A stretch of DNA of 64,000 nt, from the NCBI RefSeq assembly GCF_000327385.1, contig NW_008710478.1, positions 693,228 to 757,227 on the forward strand, read 5' to 3'. The DNA comes from Lottia gigantea (Eukaryota; Mollusca; Gastropoda; Lottiidae). The notes beneath the pieces were generated by a model that ran no database searches, was not told the DNA's origin, and saw only the letters and a program-made list of their open reading frames with translations. This document shows, in pieces, positions 46,650 through 56,775 of the stretch; the stretch's first letter is position 1; each line of letters begins with the position of its first letter. A program made the position numbers and the translations under genes.

Positions 46650-47600
46650 GAAAATCCAAGTTACTGTATTCCTCAACCATGCATACACATTGCACACTCA
46701 GGAAGAAACAACATAATTTATTTCAAAGGCATGATAGTTTTTGAAATTCAATTAACTGTTTTCTTAAACCATCATTCATACTCATATTGACCAAAATAAC
46801 GAGTTTCTTACTGTACACTCAGGAAGAAACGACAAAATTTATTTCAAGGCACGAATATTCAAAATGACATGGAATATGTGAATTTAGAAATCTCTCCTGT
46901 TATTTATCATACTCTAGACAGTTGGAACTATTATATTGCGAAATCTCATAGTCACCAGAGCTTTATGACATTCACTACAATCACACCAAAATACAGGACA
47001 AATCACAATTTAAATTCTGGATGTCAATATTTCATTCATAAATTTTACCTATCTTCGAATAAATAATCGAAAACTTCAAATTGAATAAATATATTTGAGA
47101 CATGTTTTTTGGTGAAATGTCACAGTCACCCTGGCTTTCACATGACATTCACTTCAATCACAGCAAAATACAGGACAAATCACCATTTAAATTCTGGATG
47201 TCAAAATTTCTCTCATTAGATAGATATTTTATGTCTTTAAAACAGAATCGAAAACTTCGAATTTAATAAAAAAATTTTGAGAAATACTAATGACATGTCA
47301 TAGTCACCCTAGCTTTAACTTCAATCACACCAAAATACAGGACCAATTACAATTTAAATTCTGGATGTCAAAATTTCTCTCATTAGATAGATATTTTATG
47401 TCTTTAAAACAGAATCGAAAACTTCGAATTTAATAAAAAATTTTGAGAAATACTAATGACATGTCATAGTCACCCTAGCTTTAACTTCAATCACACCAAA
47501 ATACAGGACCAATTACAATTTAAATTCTGGATGTCAATATTTCATTCATAAATTTCATTATCTTCAAAAAGGAATGGAAACATCAAACATATTGGTAATT
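46650..47600. repeat. two adjoining tandem arrays
   Basis: First array (46650-46865): two copies holding 'ACACTCAGGAAGAAAC(A/G)ACA' and 'AATTTATTTCAAGGCA'. Second array (46935-47600): four units of about 170 bp with 'TAGTCACCCTAGCTTTAACT', 'AATCACACCAAAATACAGGA' and 'ATTTAAATTCTGGATGTCAA'. Units 2 and 3 are almost identical over more than 150 bp, with the outer units diverged, so the newest step is in the middle. Confidence 0.9.
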
Positions 47601-48506
47601 TGGTTAGAAATTATTCTGGTGTTTTTAATGATATTTTACTCTTGTGGAAAACACAGAACAATTCAAAAATTAAATTATTTTTCTTTCAAGCTGATTTTTT
47701 AAAATTTCAATCCTTTAATAATCATTAGTAATAAAAATTAATTGGAAAATATAAAATGTCTATGAGATATAAAATAAATTTCTTTTCTTTGAACAAATTT
47801 CTCGTAAACCCCAGAAATGAAAAAAGTTTGAAGTCATCTTGTGTTATTTGATAGAAAACAATAGATAATTCATATCTTACACCGACTTGACATCGTATAT
47901 CATCTATTCCTACCTTTAGACTCAAAATGGCATAATTAAATAAGAGGGTAGACAAGCCATTAATCATTCATTTAAATTACCTACAATTTTGAGCTTCTAG
48001 AGGAAATTCTATTATTAAAAATTTCCAACATTTCAATATGAAAATTTGCGATTATAAAAATTGAAAATATCAAATTTTAAATTCTGAAAATTCTTCTGAC
48101 TGACATAAAAATGTATATCAAACAAATGTTAGTAAGTTATTTCCACAGTCAGTCTGTTGTTTTTTTTATAATTTGACTTTGGCTAGTACTTATATGAAAA
48201 TACGTCTAACGCCAAATTTGAAATCAATCTAGCACCAATGTTTCTACAAAATGAGAGGCATAAAGAAAATTAAAGAAATTATAGGATTTTATAAAACTTG
48301 AAAGAAATTAAATTAACTCCACAATGAAAACTCTACTCTATTACTGACAGATGTAGAAATAACTAATAATTTTACTGTAAACTGATACCCCTCTAAGATT
48401 ATCTGATACTCTCAATATATTAACGAACCAATATTTAATTAGTACAAGTCTGAACTTATTTTTGGTATCATATTTACATGAAATACTAAACATTTTTGTG
48501 TTCATT
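47601..48506. other. unique AT-rich DNA
   Basis: No gene or repeat family recognised; an 80-codon minus-strand frame (47725-47967) has no domain. Confidence 0.5.
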
Positions 48507-49020
48507 TAAAGATGGGTTTCCTTATTTTTTAGTGTCAAATTAAGTAAACTATTTGATTTATTGGTGTTTCTAATGAGTTATCATGTATTCTTAAACAAAT
48601 CATTATGATCTTATTGCATATAATTAAGAATTTTAACCAATCATAAATGTCCATGTATGTACAATCTGGATAAACAAAAAGAGACTTTTTGATCTTTCTT
48701 GATCGGTCACTCATGAGTTATCATGTATTCTTAATCATATCATTATGATCTTTTTGCATATAATTTAGAGTTTTAACCAATCATAAATGTCCATGTATGT
48801 ACAGTCTGGATAAACAAAAAAAGACTTTTTGATCTTTCTTGATCGGTCACTCATTGGAATTCTGCTGGTAATTCTCTTCTTATTTAGCTAATTATGAATT
48901 AATTATTGACATGTGAGTCAAACTGGTATTTTTCCAAGTCATTAGAACACCTCTAATTTCTATTCATATAATTATTACTATTTTCATTTTCATAAATGAA
49001 AATAAGGGAACCCATCTTTA
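48507..49020. mobile_element. MITE family D, complete copy with internal duplication
   Basis: TA-flanked element of about 510 bp with terminal inverted repeats 'AAGATGGGTTTCCTTATTTT' and, in reverse complement, 'AAGATGGGTTCCCTTATTTT' (one mismatch). A second copy is at 61682-62099. The internal segment from 48575 is duplicated in tandem with a 140-bp step (48575-48714 and 48715-48854), nearly identical, each ending 'CTTTCTTGATCGGTCACTCA'. The other copy has one such segment. It is non-coding. Confidence 0.9.
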
Positions 49021-49773
49021 TAGGAAAAGAGCTTCATGTCGGATTGTCAGGTACCAGTGTTTCAGATACCGATCCCTCATCAGGACAGCTTACTTTCTAC
49101 TTTCAAGATTTAAGGAAAGATCAAACTGAACATCTTCAATAAATCATACAAAAAATCCAGAGCTGATTATTTGTTACATCATTCATTGACTGGATTTATT
49201 TCAAATTTTAATTTGCATATGCAAATTACAGTATATTCCAATTTCTGGAAGTTATCTACATCAACTTTTTATGATATATGGTCTGGTTCCACAAAAAAAT
49301 ACAACATCAAATTTTTCGTTAGTATGGTATTAATGTAATATACAACATTTACAATAAATTCTCATTAGATTTTTGGTGAAACAGGACCCTGGATATTATA
49401 AATCTATACAACTCTTTGATTGGTAAACAGCTTTTTCACTTTCTACTCTTCTTTCATCAAATGGCATCTAATTTTTGAGAATATCACATTTCATGGAACC
49501 TAATTGGTACAAATTGATAATTTTCCAGATAATTTTGACAATGAAAAATATTTAAATTTTTTAATATAAAGTTAGGATTCTCTAATGAAGATAAATGAAG
49601 TGTTTTATTCTGGGTGACAGGTTTGTACGTTTGTCTTTATGTTCTAAGGATGGGGGTTGACATTCAACATGAAATAGAAATCACAGAACAAAAAGAAATA
49701 TTGACAACTTCTGAAAAATGAGTTTATTTTCATTGTTATTTTGCTAGTAATGGGACATTGAAGGTTTCTATTT
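49021..49773. other. unique AT-rich DNA
   Basis: No gene or repeat family recognised. Confidence 0.5.
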
Positions 49774-50021
49774 TAAAAGAATTGTAAAGAGGTTTTCTAT
49801 ATTTTTTTTATGTGTACTCAAGCAACATCAAGAGTTTGATGACGTCACTAATCGCAAAATATGCTTTATCACATAAGACCATTTGCGATTAGTGACATCA
49901 TCAAACACTTAGTTGCAGTGGACGTCTGACGTCTGATTGAAAATTGAAATGGTGCAAATTGATGTTTTCAGAGTCCCTTATACACATAAAAGATTTAGAA
50001 AACCTCATTACAATCCCTTTA
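49774..50021. mobile_element. MITE family B, TA-flanked copy
   Basis: TA at 49774-49775 and 50020-50021 flanks about 244 bp. The ends pair: 'ATTGTAAAGAGGTTTTCTAT' on the left, and on the reverse strand of the right end 'AAGGGATTGTAATGAGGTTT'. A strong central hairpin at 49834-49906 is built from 'GTTTGATGACGTCACTAATC' GCAAA and its near-perfect inverse around a roughly 20-bp loop. It includes a CRE-like TGACGTCA. Confidence 0.88.
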
Positions 50022-50260
50022 ACACTCATTTGAAATTAAAATGGGTGCCATTCATTCATGGTCACTATTCAAAATAGGGTGGAAATAATCTAAGGACATT
50101 TGGACCAGGGTTGTTGATTTGGACATATTTGCTTGACATGTCCATTTGTCTCCCCAAAATGTCTGACAAAAAATAGCCATTGGTCATCAAGTATAGAGCT
50201 GCCAGCATTTCTACATTCGAAATACCAATAAAGTCAGTGTTTTATGACTTAGATGATGCA

Positions 50261-50905
50261 AATAGAAACAGTCAATTGTCTGACAAGAATAGAAAAGTTT
50301 GAGACAGTAAACAAAATACAGGATTGTTGTTTGGTTGTATTAGGGCTTGCACCATTCCTGAGATATTTATTAATGATTCAAAAAGAAACTATTCTAGTGA
50401 AACAAAAGACTGTTTCACATTTTACTTATATTACACAAGGATGAATAATCTATGCCTATTAATATTGAATAATAACTAAATATTTCAGGAATGGTCTAAT
50501 ACAACCAAACAACATCTCAGTATGTTACTCTCAGTGGCTGTACCAGCCTTCTGAGACTGGGGTACAAATAGTCAGCAGTCTGACTTAATGGGGGGACAAC
50601 TGCTGAGGCTGAATTCAAATTTTGGCTACTCTGTGGTGGTATCATAGTCGCAAGCCTCTCATTGAACGTCTTAGAGGGTTCTCTCAAATAAATTTTAAAA
50701 CAAATGAATTGATTTTGTGCATTATGACACATATTTTGGAGAAAAAAGGTAGACATTTAGATTTGTTGAAAAGTCAGGGTACAATTGGGGGCAAATGCCA
50801 ACCCTCAACCCCCCGCCACCTCTCGCCACCACTGGTTACCCTAAAAAAATACAGACTTCTTCTCTTGTCTCATACTATTCTTGTTAGACAAAAGACTGTT
50901 TCTCT
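50261..50905. mobile_element. fold-back element interrupted by a hAT-type MITE
   Basis: The outer arm 'GAAACAGTCAATTGTCTGAC' AAGAATAG (50263) pairs with the inverse of 50862-50905. The inner arm 'GTTGTTTGGTTGTATTAG' plus 'CCATTCCTGAGATATTTA' (50325-50372) pairs with 50472-50516. Removing the insertion at 50532-50834 brings the two right-arm parts together, leaving a fold-back of about 335 bp with arms near 110 bp. A third, inverted copy of the terminus ('AAAGACTGTTTCAC') lies in the loop near 50406. Confidence 0.85.
50532..50834. mobile_element. hAT-type MITE with 8-bp target-site duplication
   Basis: The 303-bp element runs from 'CAGTGGCTGTACCAG' to 'CTCTCGCCACCACTG' (reverse complement CAGTGGTGGCGAGAG). 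The flanks 'GTTACTCT' (50524-50531) and 'GTTACCCT' (50835-50842) match at seven of eight positions, as expected for hAT transposition. The interior aligns with 5739-6059. It sits in the right arm of a fold-back element and so is the younger of the two. Short frames on both strands are not genes. Confidence 0.88.
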
Positions 50906-51084
50906 CAAATAAAAGCTATAATTCACGTTGAATAAGCAAACAGAAGGTTAAGACAACCTAGGATCAAGAGAAAACTGGTGGAAACTCGAGGCGTGATTCA
51001 CAAATTGTTAAAAAGATAAATGTATTTCCGATGAGGGAAGAAAAAGAGAAACATGGGATGAAAATAATAGAGCCACATGTCACC
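50906..51084. other. unique AT-rich DNA
   Basis: Short spacer between the fold-back element and the next array; nothing recognised. Confidence 0.5.
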
Positions 51085-51655
51085 TTCATATAATGAAATC
51101 AATAGAGCTACTTTACATGTATCTTAAAATTACAAGCAAGCATTAGGCATGTACATGTATTGCAGAACTCTGAAAAATCAATGTTAGTTTATATAGGCAG
51201 GTCTATATATCAGATTTCTCTAGTGCCACCCCTCAATTCTGTGTTCTGAAATCAATATAGCTACTTTACATGTATCTTAGAAATTCTTAGAGTACATGCA
51301 TTGCAGAATTTCAAAAATATGTTTTTTCAGTTTGTTTATAGGCAGGTCAATATGTCGGATTTCTTTGGTGCCACCCCTAAATTCTGCGTTCTGAAATCAT
51401 TAAAGCTACTTTACATGTATCTTAGAGATATTAAAAGTAAATGCATTTCAGAATTTCAAAAATATATTATTTTAGTTTGTATATAGGAAGGCGTGTATGT
51501 CGGATTCCACTTGTCATCCATCATTAGGGTACTATTGAATGAAATCATTATCGCTACTTTACATGTATCTTAGAAATTTCAAAAGTACATTACACAAGTA
51601 CATGTCTAACATATTTTTAAAAACCAATGTTAATATATACAAGCAGGTCTTGAAA
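51085..51655. repeat. four-copy tandem array, about 145-155 bp units
   Basis: Each unit starts 'GAAATCA(A)TA(G)AGCTACTTTACATGT' and carries 'ATCTTAGAAAT', 'TACATGCATTGCAGAATTTC', 'TATAGGCAGGTC' and 'GTCGGATTTCT...TGCCACCCCT'. Units start near 51094, 51248, 51396 and 51540. Middle units are most alike. The open frame at 51301-51486 is repeat-derived. Confidence 0.92.
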
Positions 51656-51729
51656 CTTATAACATAATTCCAAAACCCTTTTCATTTGGAAATTGCCTAA
51701 ATTATTCAGATTTTTTTTATGCTGGTTAA

Positions 51730-51845
51730 AAAGAACTTGTGCACCATATATGAGGGTTGATTTGAACCTTGAATATATGTAAATAGTCTTCAAAGTACTA
51801 TAAATGTGCGAAAAATCGCATAATTCTTTTAAAATTATTTGGCAG
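51730..51845 (+). mobile_element. MITE family A, truncated
   Basis: 'GGGTTGATTTGAACCTTGAA' then 'TATATGTAAATAGTCTTCAA' matches the left half of the 53.8 kb copy. The left end is eroded ('TAAAAAGAACTTGTGCACCA') and the right half is lacking. Confidence 0.8.
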
Positions 51846-52467
51846 AATTTTTGGTGATGTCAATAATGTGGAATCACAGATGTTTAGTTTCTTCTACATC
51901 AACCTTATTTAAAATACAACAGAAAGACAGAAAATAAAAAATATTTCAATAGGAAGGATAAAAAAACAATAGAAACGTGCGAAGAGATAATATCATCATT
52001 GATAACAGAGTTATAGAACTTTGAAGAACTCTTCAGATAATAAGAGTAGAGCAGGTGGTCAGATTAAATAACAAGCCTTCTGAACGACAGAAAACAACTT
52101 GAGATTGAATCAATCACGTTTGATGCAGTGTATCATTTCCGTACTTGAATAAATACAGTTGAAATACATAGAAACTAGAATGCATTTAAAGGGAAATTCT
52201 ACAGATATTCGATATTTTATAACAATCAGATCCCAATCTTCTAAATTCCCTAATCATATCTAAAAAGTGACTTCAACATTTTGTGTTTACATAATCCTGA
52301 TTAAACACTGATTAATATTTTATGAAATTGCTACAGTGATTATGTTTTATTTATGTATTTTATTAACATGATAAAATTATATGTAATTTTTGTTGTTGTA
52401 TTTATCAGTTTTGTTAAAGTGATGATGCATGTTGTTTATTGACATAGTTCTCTTGTTCTTTCACCTT
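51846..52467. other. unique AT-rich DNA
   Basis: No gene or repeat family recognised. 'TTTAAAGGGAAATTCTACAG' near 52187 resembles a MITE end, but no partner was found. Confidence 0.45.
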
Positions 52468-52797
52468 AATTTTGTATTTTGTCAAAGCGAATTTGTATTT
52501 GTCAAAGAGAATTTGTATTTTGTCAAAGCGAATTTGTACTTTGTCAAAGCGAATTTGTATTTTGTTAAAGAGAATTTGTACTTTGTCAAAGAGAATTTTT
52601 ACTTTGTCAAAGAGCAATTGTATTTGTCAAAGCAAATTTGTATTTTGTAAAAAGCAAATTTGTGTCAAAGTCAATTTGTATTTTGTGTCAAAGCCAATTT
52701 GTATTTTGTGTCAAAGCCAATTTGTATTTTGTGTCAAAGCCAATTTGTATTTTGTGCCCATGATTTGTATTTTGCCCCAGCGCTTGTATATTTTGTT
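52468..52797. repeat. 20-23 bp minisatellite, about 15 copies
   Basis: Left part: 20-21-bp units GCGAATTTGTATTTTGTCAA-A. Right part: 23-bp units with GTG added ('TTTGTGTCAAAGCCAATTTG'). Open frames on both strands (52414-52617 minus; 52429-52650, 52472-52801 and 52660-52842 plus) encode only the repeat and are not genes. The step between the 21- and 23-bp variants is sharp near 52668. Confidence 0.95.
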
Positions 52798-53794
52798 CTA
52801 GAGGTTACATTGTTGTATTCTGTAAAGGTGTGTAAAAGTTAAACATTACCATACCTGTTTTATTTCTGATATTTCTAGTAACACTTAACAATTTTTATTT
52901 GGTTGCAATAAATATAACTCACTTACCTAAAATAGACAAAATGAAAAATAAGGAAAAAATTGCAATTTTTATAAATTCAATTTTTAGTTACTAGTTGAGA
53001 GCTACCTGTGATTTTATTTTGTCTTTTTTCAGTGCAGCAAAAATATATCTTTCTTCACTAATTCAAGAATGAGAATTTTCTTAAGATACCTCTCTATTTA
53101 GTTCATAGGATGTTGGTTACAGAAACTGAACACTACAACCTTTAGCCACCATAATATATATCCTATTATTTTATTACTTGTAATAATTATTATTACTTCA
53201 TTATTCATTATTATTAATTTATAAATATCACGCCAATGTGGTTGACTTTTCACCTCTGTCTATGCATTCATAATTTCAATTATATATTTTTGTTACAACC
53301 ACTTGTAATAGAAGACAAACTTAATGAAATCTTTGGATTTCTTAGCCAATTATTCTTGTACAATACTTTGATTATTTTTAATCTTTCTATATTAGAAAAG
53401 CAAAAAAAGAAATTAATATTTCATGAAATACTACATGTAAATGTAGAAAAAGCCAGAAATTCAAAAAGATATTCCTAACAAGGAATTGCCTTTTTCAGAG
53501 GTTTGATAGAAAAGTTTAGTTTCTTCACCTAAAAGAGCCAACAATATTAAGACTTCAAATACTATATTTTACAAATTTATAGAAATGAAGTACGATAAAA
53601 TAAAGGTGAAATTTTAACAGTGCATCAGAATAAAGAAAATTAAAAAAAAAACATATATTGGTCTTGTTGTACCCTGTTAAGTTTGAAAACCAGTTATTTT
53701 AAGCTGAACAAAAATGTCACAAGAGATCAAACTTTCAATTAGAATTTCATAAAATTAATCAAAGAGCAATTTAATTTCCTTCAGATGATATGTT
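52798..53794. other. unique, very AT-rich DNA
   Basis: Contains a TTATTA-rich tract near 53165-53220. An 80-codon frame (53236-53478) has no domain and AT-driven composition. Confidence 0.5.
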
Positions 53795-54094
53795 TAAAGG
53801 GACAGATGTGCCATTTTGTGGGGTTGATTTGAATCTTGAATATATGTAAATAGTCTTCAGAAGTACTAAAAATGTACGAAAATCTCCTAATTCCATTAAA
53901 AATACTTCAAACTATTTTACTCACTATTTCTATATATCACAGAGTATATCTTAAATTGACGAGTCGTCATTTTAACATTGAAGGCTCAAATTTTGATGGT
54001 GAGCTTTGAACACTGATAAGCTTAGCTAAAAATAAATTCCTTTTCTGAAACTAAATTTTGATGAGTAAAAAAAAATGGGGCACCTGTCCCTTTA
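53795..54094 (+). mobile_element. MITE family A, best complete copy
   Basis: TA-flanked (53795-53796, 54093-54094), 296 bp inside. Termini 'AAGGGACAGATGTGCCATTT' and, in reverse complement, 'AAGGGACAGGTGCCCCATTT' match with few changes. The subterminal block 'CTTGAATATATGTAAATAGT' CTTCAGAAGTACT defines the family (copies at 2973, 46274 and 51730). No coding frame. Confidence 0.92.
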
Positions 54095-54395
54095 ACAGTG
54101 CATGAGACTATACCAATAATAAGGCCTATTATTAAAGAAATTATTTTTTGATTGAAAAGCATTCAAACTAAGCTAGAGAAAGCAAACAGGAGATCAGAAA
54201 TCTTCTTCATATTATAGAAATTGATTGAAATGAAGTTGAAAGATCAGATGGAAGATTTTGATATCTTGAAAGATTATTTTTAAGAAAGAGAATTTATATA
54301 ACGATTTGAGAAAAGTTGAACTTTATTTAATTAACTTCAGTCTATAAAAACATTGATTTTTATTTAACGGAATCACAATTCTTCGTGTCTGATAT

Positions 54396-54800
54396 TAAAG
54401 GGTTATCTATATATTGTAAAGAGGTATTCTAAACCTTTTATGCGTATCAGGGACACTGATAGGATCGATTTGCACTATTCCAATTTTCAGTTCAATGTTT
54501 TTGCTTAGGGTTAAATTATAAAGAGGTTTTCTAAACTTTTTGTGTGTATCAGGGACACTGATAGCATCCATTTGCATCATTCCAATTTTCAGTCTAATGT
54601 ATTTGTTTTTTTTTTAAATTTCACTATCACTAAAACTGGTCATAATATCTAAGGGTGATAGCTACATTATAAAATGTTTAGTTTTAGTGAACTTTTACAA
54701 ACCACATTTCTTACTTAAAATTGGAATGTTGCATATTGATACTATCAGTGTCTCTATTTCATAAAAAGTTTAGAAAACGTCTTTATAATGTAACCCTTTC
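54396..54800. mobile_element. MITE family B with duplicated left arm
   Basis: Long terminal inverted repeats of about 90 bp. The left arm holds 'TTGTAAAGAGGTATTCTAAA', 'CAGGGACACTGATAGGATCG' and 'TTTGCACTATTCCAATTTTC'. The right arm is the inverse, with 'AGACACTGATAGTATCAATA'. A second left arm follows directly at about 54510-54600, so the element has two left arms and one right arm. The TA flank is present on the left only. Confidence 0.88.
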
Positions 54801-54821
54801 ATCTATTGGAGGTCACTTATG

Positions 54822-55011
54822 TTAACCACTTGAACCCTGAGTGTAAATGTAATATAACATCATATACCCTGAACTCCAAGTAATAAAAGTAAAAGCGTAT
54901 GACGTTAACGTTGTATGACGTCACTTAGTAACGGCTGATACACCGACTGCTCGGGTATATATTGAGTTAATGTTTGGCCGGTGATCCTGCCCCTAGGGTT
55001 GAATGGGTTAA
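54822..55011. mobile_element. piggyBac-like MITE
   Basis: 190 bp bounded by TTAA at 54822-54825 and 55008-55011. Termini read 'TTAACCACTTGAACCCTGAG' and, in reverse complement, 'TTAACCCATTCAACCCTAGG'. The TTAA target and CC(C/A) start fit piggyBac-type elements. It is notably less AT-rich than its surroundings and holds 'GTATGACGTTAACGTTGTAT' followed by GACGTCAC, a CRE-like palindrome. Non-coding; the superfamily is inferred from ends only. Confidence 0.82.
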
Positions 55012-55329
55012 GAAAGACGGTTGTCCTCAATAATTGTATATGATATCTAACTACTGTGGAATTAATTTAATTATTTTCATTGGAACTTAATTCCATGGGT
55101 TCATTCTTTTCCATATAATATTCATGAGGCACAGATTTATGGCTTCCTAATTTTAAAAATTCTTGAGTTTTCCATGTAATCCATATTTCATTATTTTGTT
55201 TATTTGTATAAATTATCCAGACTTATTGTTTGAATACCCTGGGCTTAGAGATTGGTAAACAAAATAAACAAAAGAAAGGGAAACAAACAAACAAATATAT
55301 TTTACAACACAACAACTTAGGTTGGCATT
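55012..55329. other. unique AT-rich DNA
   Basis: Contains a short (AAAC)n-like tract near 55260-55295; otherwise nothing recognised. Confidence 0.5.
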
Positions 55330-55520
55330 GATCTATCTTGGATTATATGCACCCATGTATAGCTGGGTTGTCTGGAACTATGAATGAAGATGACTTAGTC
55401 AAGGCATCAGACTTTCACATGCCGATTGAGATCGGAACCAACAGCCACCATTTGCAGGACGTAACTAAGCAAATGACATCATGTGAAGAACCAATATTCT
55501 AACCGACTGTGCTATAGAAC
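55330..55520 (-). mobile_element. tRNA-derived SINE
   Basis: On the minus strand it starts 'GGTTCTATAGCACAGTCGGT' TAGAAT, matching a tRNA A box (TAGCACAGTCGG). Further on comes 'TTGGTTCCGATCTC', a B-box-like block. The A-B gap (about 75 bases) is longer than in a tRNA, so an insertion or diverged head is likely. Not a functional tRNA. Confidence 0.7.
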
Positions 55521-56142
55521 CCATAAAACCATGTTAGGCACTATCCATGGTAACAGTATTTACCACGAAAAACTATCCAGGAACCACCAGAACTTACCCT
55601 GATAATAGATCTTTGATTCTCTTCCAGTCTGTTCAACAGAACAATCAGTCTGGTCTTTAACTCACAGTTTGATGCCATTTTGGAATCAAGACAAGCATTG
55701 TTCAAAAATAAGCTTAAACATAATTTCATTAGTTTGTTTATAAACACAACTATGGAATACACCAATGTTCAGTTTAAATATTTTCAGTTTTAGATTCAGA
55801 TGGATGATGTGTTTATTGTGTTTGTCAGTTGGCTTGAGCTTTAAACTGTTGATTTGACTGTATTAACCAGTTATATCTGACTAGAGTTTCAGACTGTAGA
55901 TGTATTTTGAATTTATTTACCAGACATTCCTTGTTAGATTTCCAGATTTTTTATAATTTCAACTGCATAAATCTCCAAAGATGGTGCCAGTCATAAATGC
56001 CTGTAGTTCTTAACTATTCATTTAACTTTCAACTCCAAGAAATACGTCTTCAGAAAATATCATCTTATTATATTAACTCCTTTCTCTTCCTTAATACTTC
56101 TCATAAGGGTCTTCCAATCTGCAACTGATGTGCTTATTTACA
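55521..56142. other. unique AT-rich DNA
   Basis: 'CCAGTTATATCTGACTAGAG' near 55865 recalls the duplicated block at 4.9-5.1 kb ('CATGTCTGACTAGAGC'). A 74-codon minus-strand frame (55541-55765) has no domain. Confidence 0.45.
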
Positions 56143-56475
56143 GGCCATGAAAAATGTCAAACAACATCCCTTTTTTTTAGACTAAAACTTTAATAAACCT
56201 ACATAGATTTCCTTCAATTCAACTCTTAAAACAAAATCAGTCATTTTCTGTTTTAATAGTTTTTCTACTAATCTGTTATGGACTGGTAGTGAAAAATGTC
56301 ATAGAATTCAATATACCTACTTAGCATTCGTTCAATTCAACTCTTAAAACAAAATAAGTCGTTCTCTTTTTAATATCTGAAAGTTTTTCTATTAATATAT
56401 AATAGACTGGTAGTGAAAATTGCCAAACAATATCCCTGATTGTAGTCTAAACCTTACTAGTATTGTCTCCTTCAA
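56143..56475. repeat. three-copy degenerate array, about 130 bp units
   Basis: 'GAAAAATGTCA', 'CAATTCAACTCTTAAAACAA', 'TTTTTCTA(C/T)TAAT' and 'TGGACTGGTAGTGAAAA' recur in order. Confidence 0.85.
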
Positions 56476-56639
56476 TTCTCTCAATCTCTCATGAATTTTT
56501 AATGACAGTTAAAATCTGTAGTAATATCTATTATTTTCTGTTCAATTCTTTCTAGACACATTAAACGATGTACAATATGTTTTCTCGTTAGGACAAACAT
56601 CTTATCTTCTCCGATTCCTTCTTATAAAAGTTTATCTTT

Positions 56640-56775
56640 TGACGATAAAATTATCGGAGCAGAAACAATAACGTATCGAAGTAGAGTCATGGGAAATTAA
56701 GTGGAAACATTGAAATGGCGTTTAAAAACATTGAGAGCCATTGAAAGATAATTTCGTTATCATTACTAGACATTA
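56640..56775. promoter_or_regulatory. candidate conserved non-coding element (weak)
   Basis: A non-repetitive block with 'CGTATCGAAGTAGAGTCATG', 'GGGAAATTAAGTGGAAACAT', 'TGAAATGGCGTTTAAAAACA' and 'GATAATTTCGTTATCATTAC' (a GATA/TATC dyad). No coding frame and no repeat family. Confidence 0.25.

Noticed and set aside
52414-52842. Four overlapping frames on both strands rich in 'LYFVKAN'-type repeats
   Set aside because: They read a 20-23 bp minisatellite. Frames on both strands and several phases are open at once, which argues against coding.
55430-55520. Second tRNA-like promoter on the minus strand
   Set aside because: The A-B spacing is too long for a tRNA and no cloverleaf is visible; treated as a SINE.
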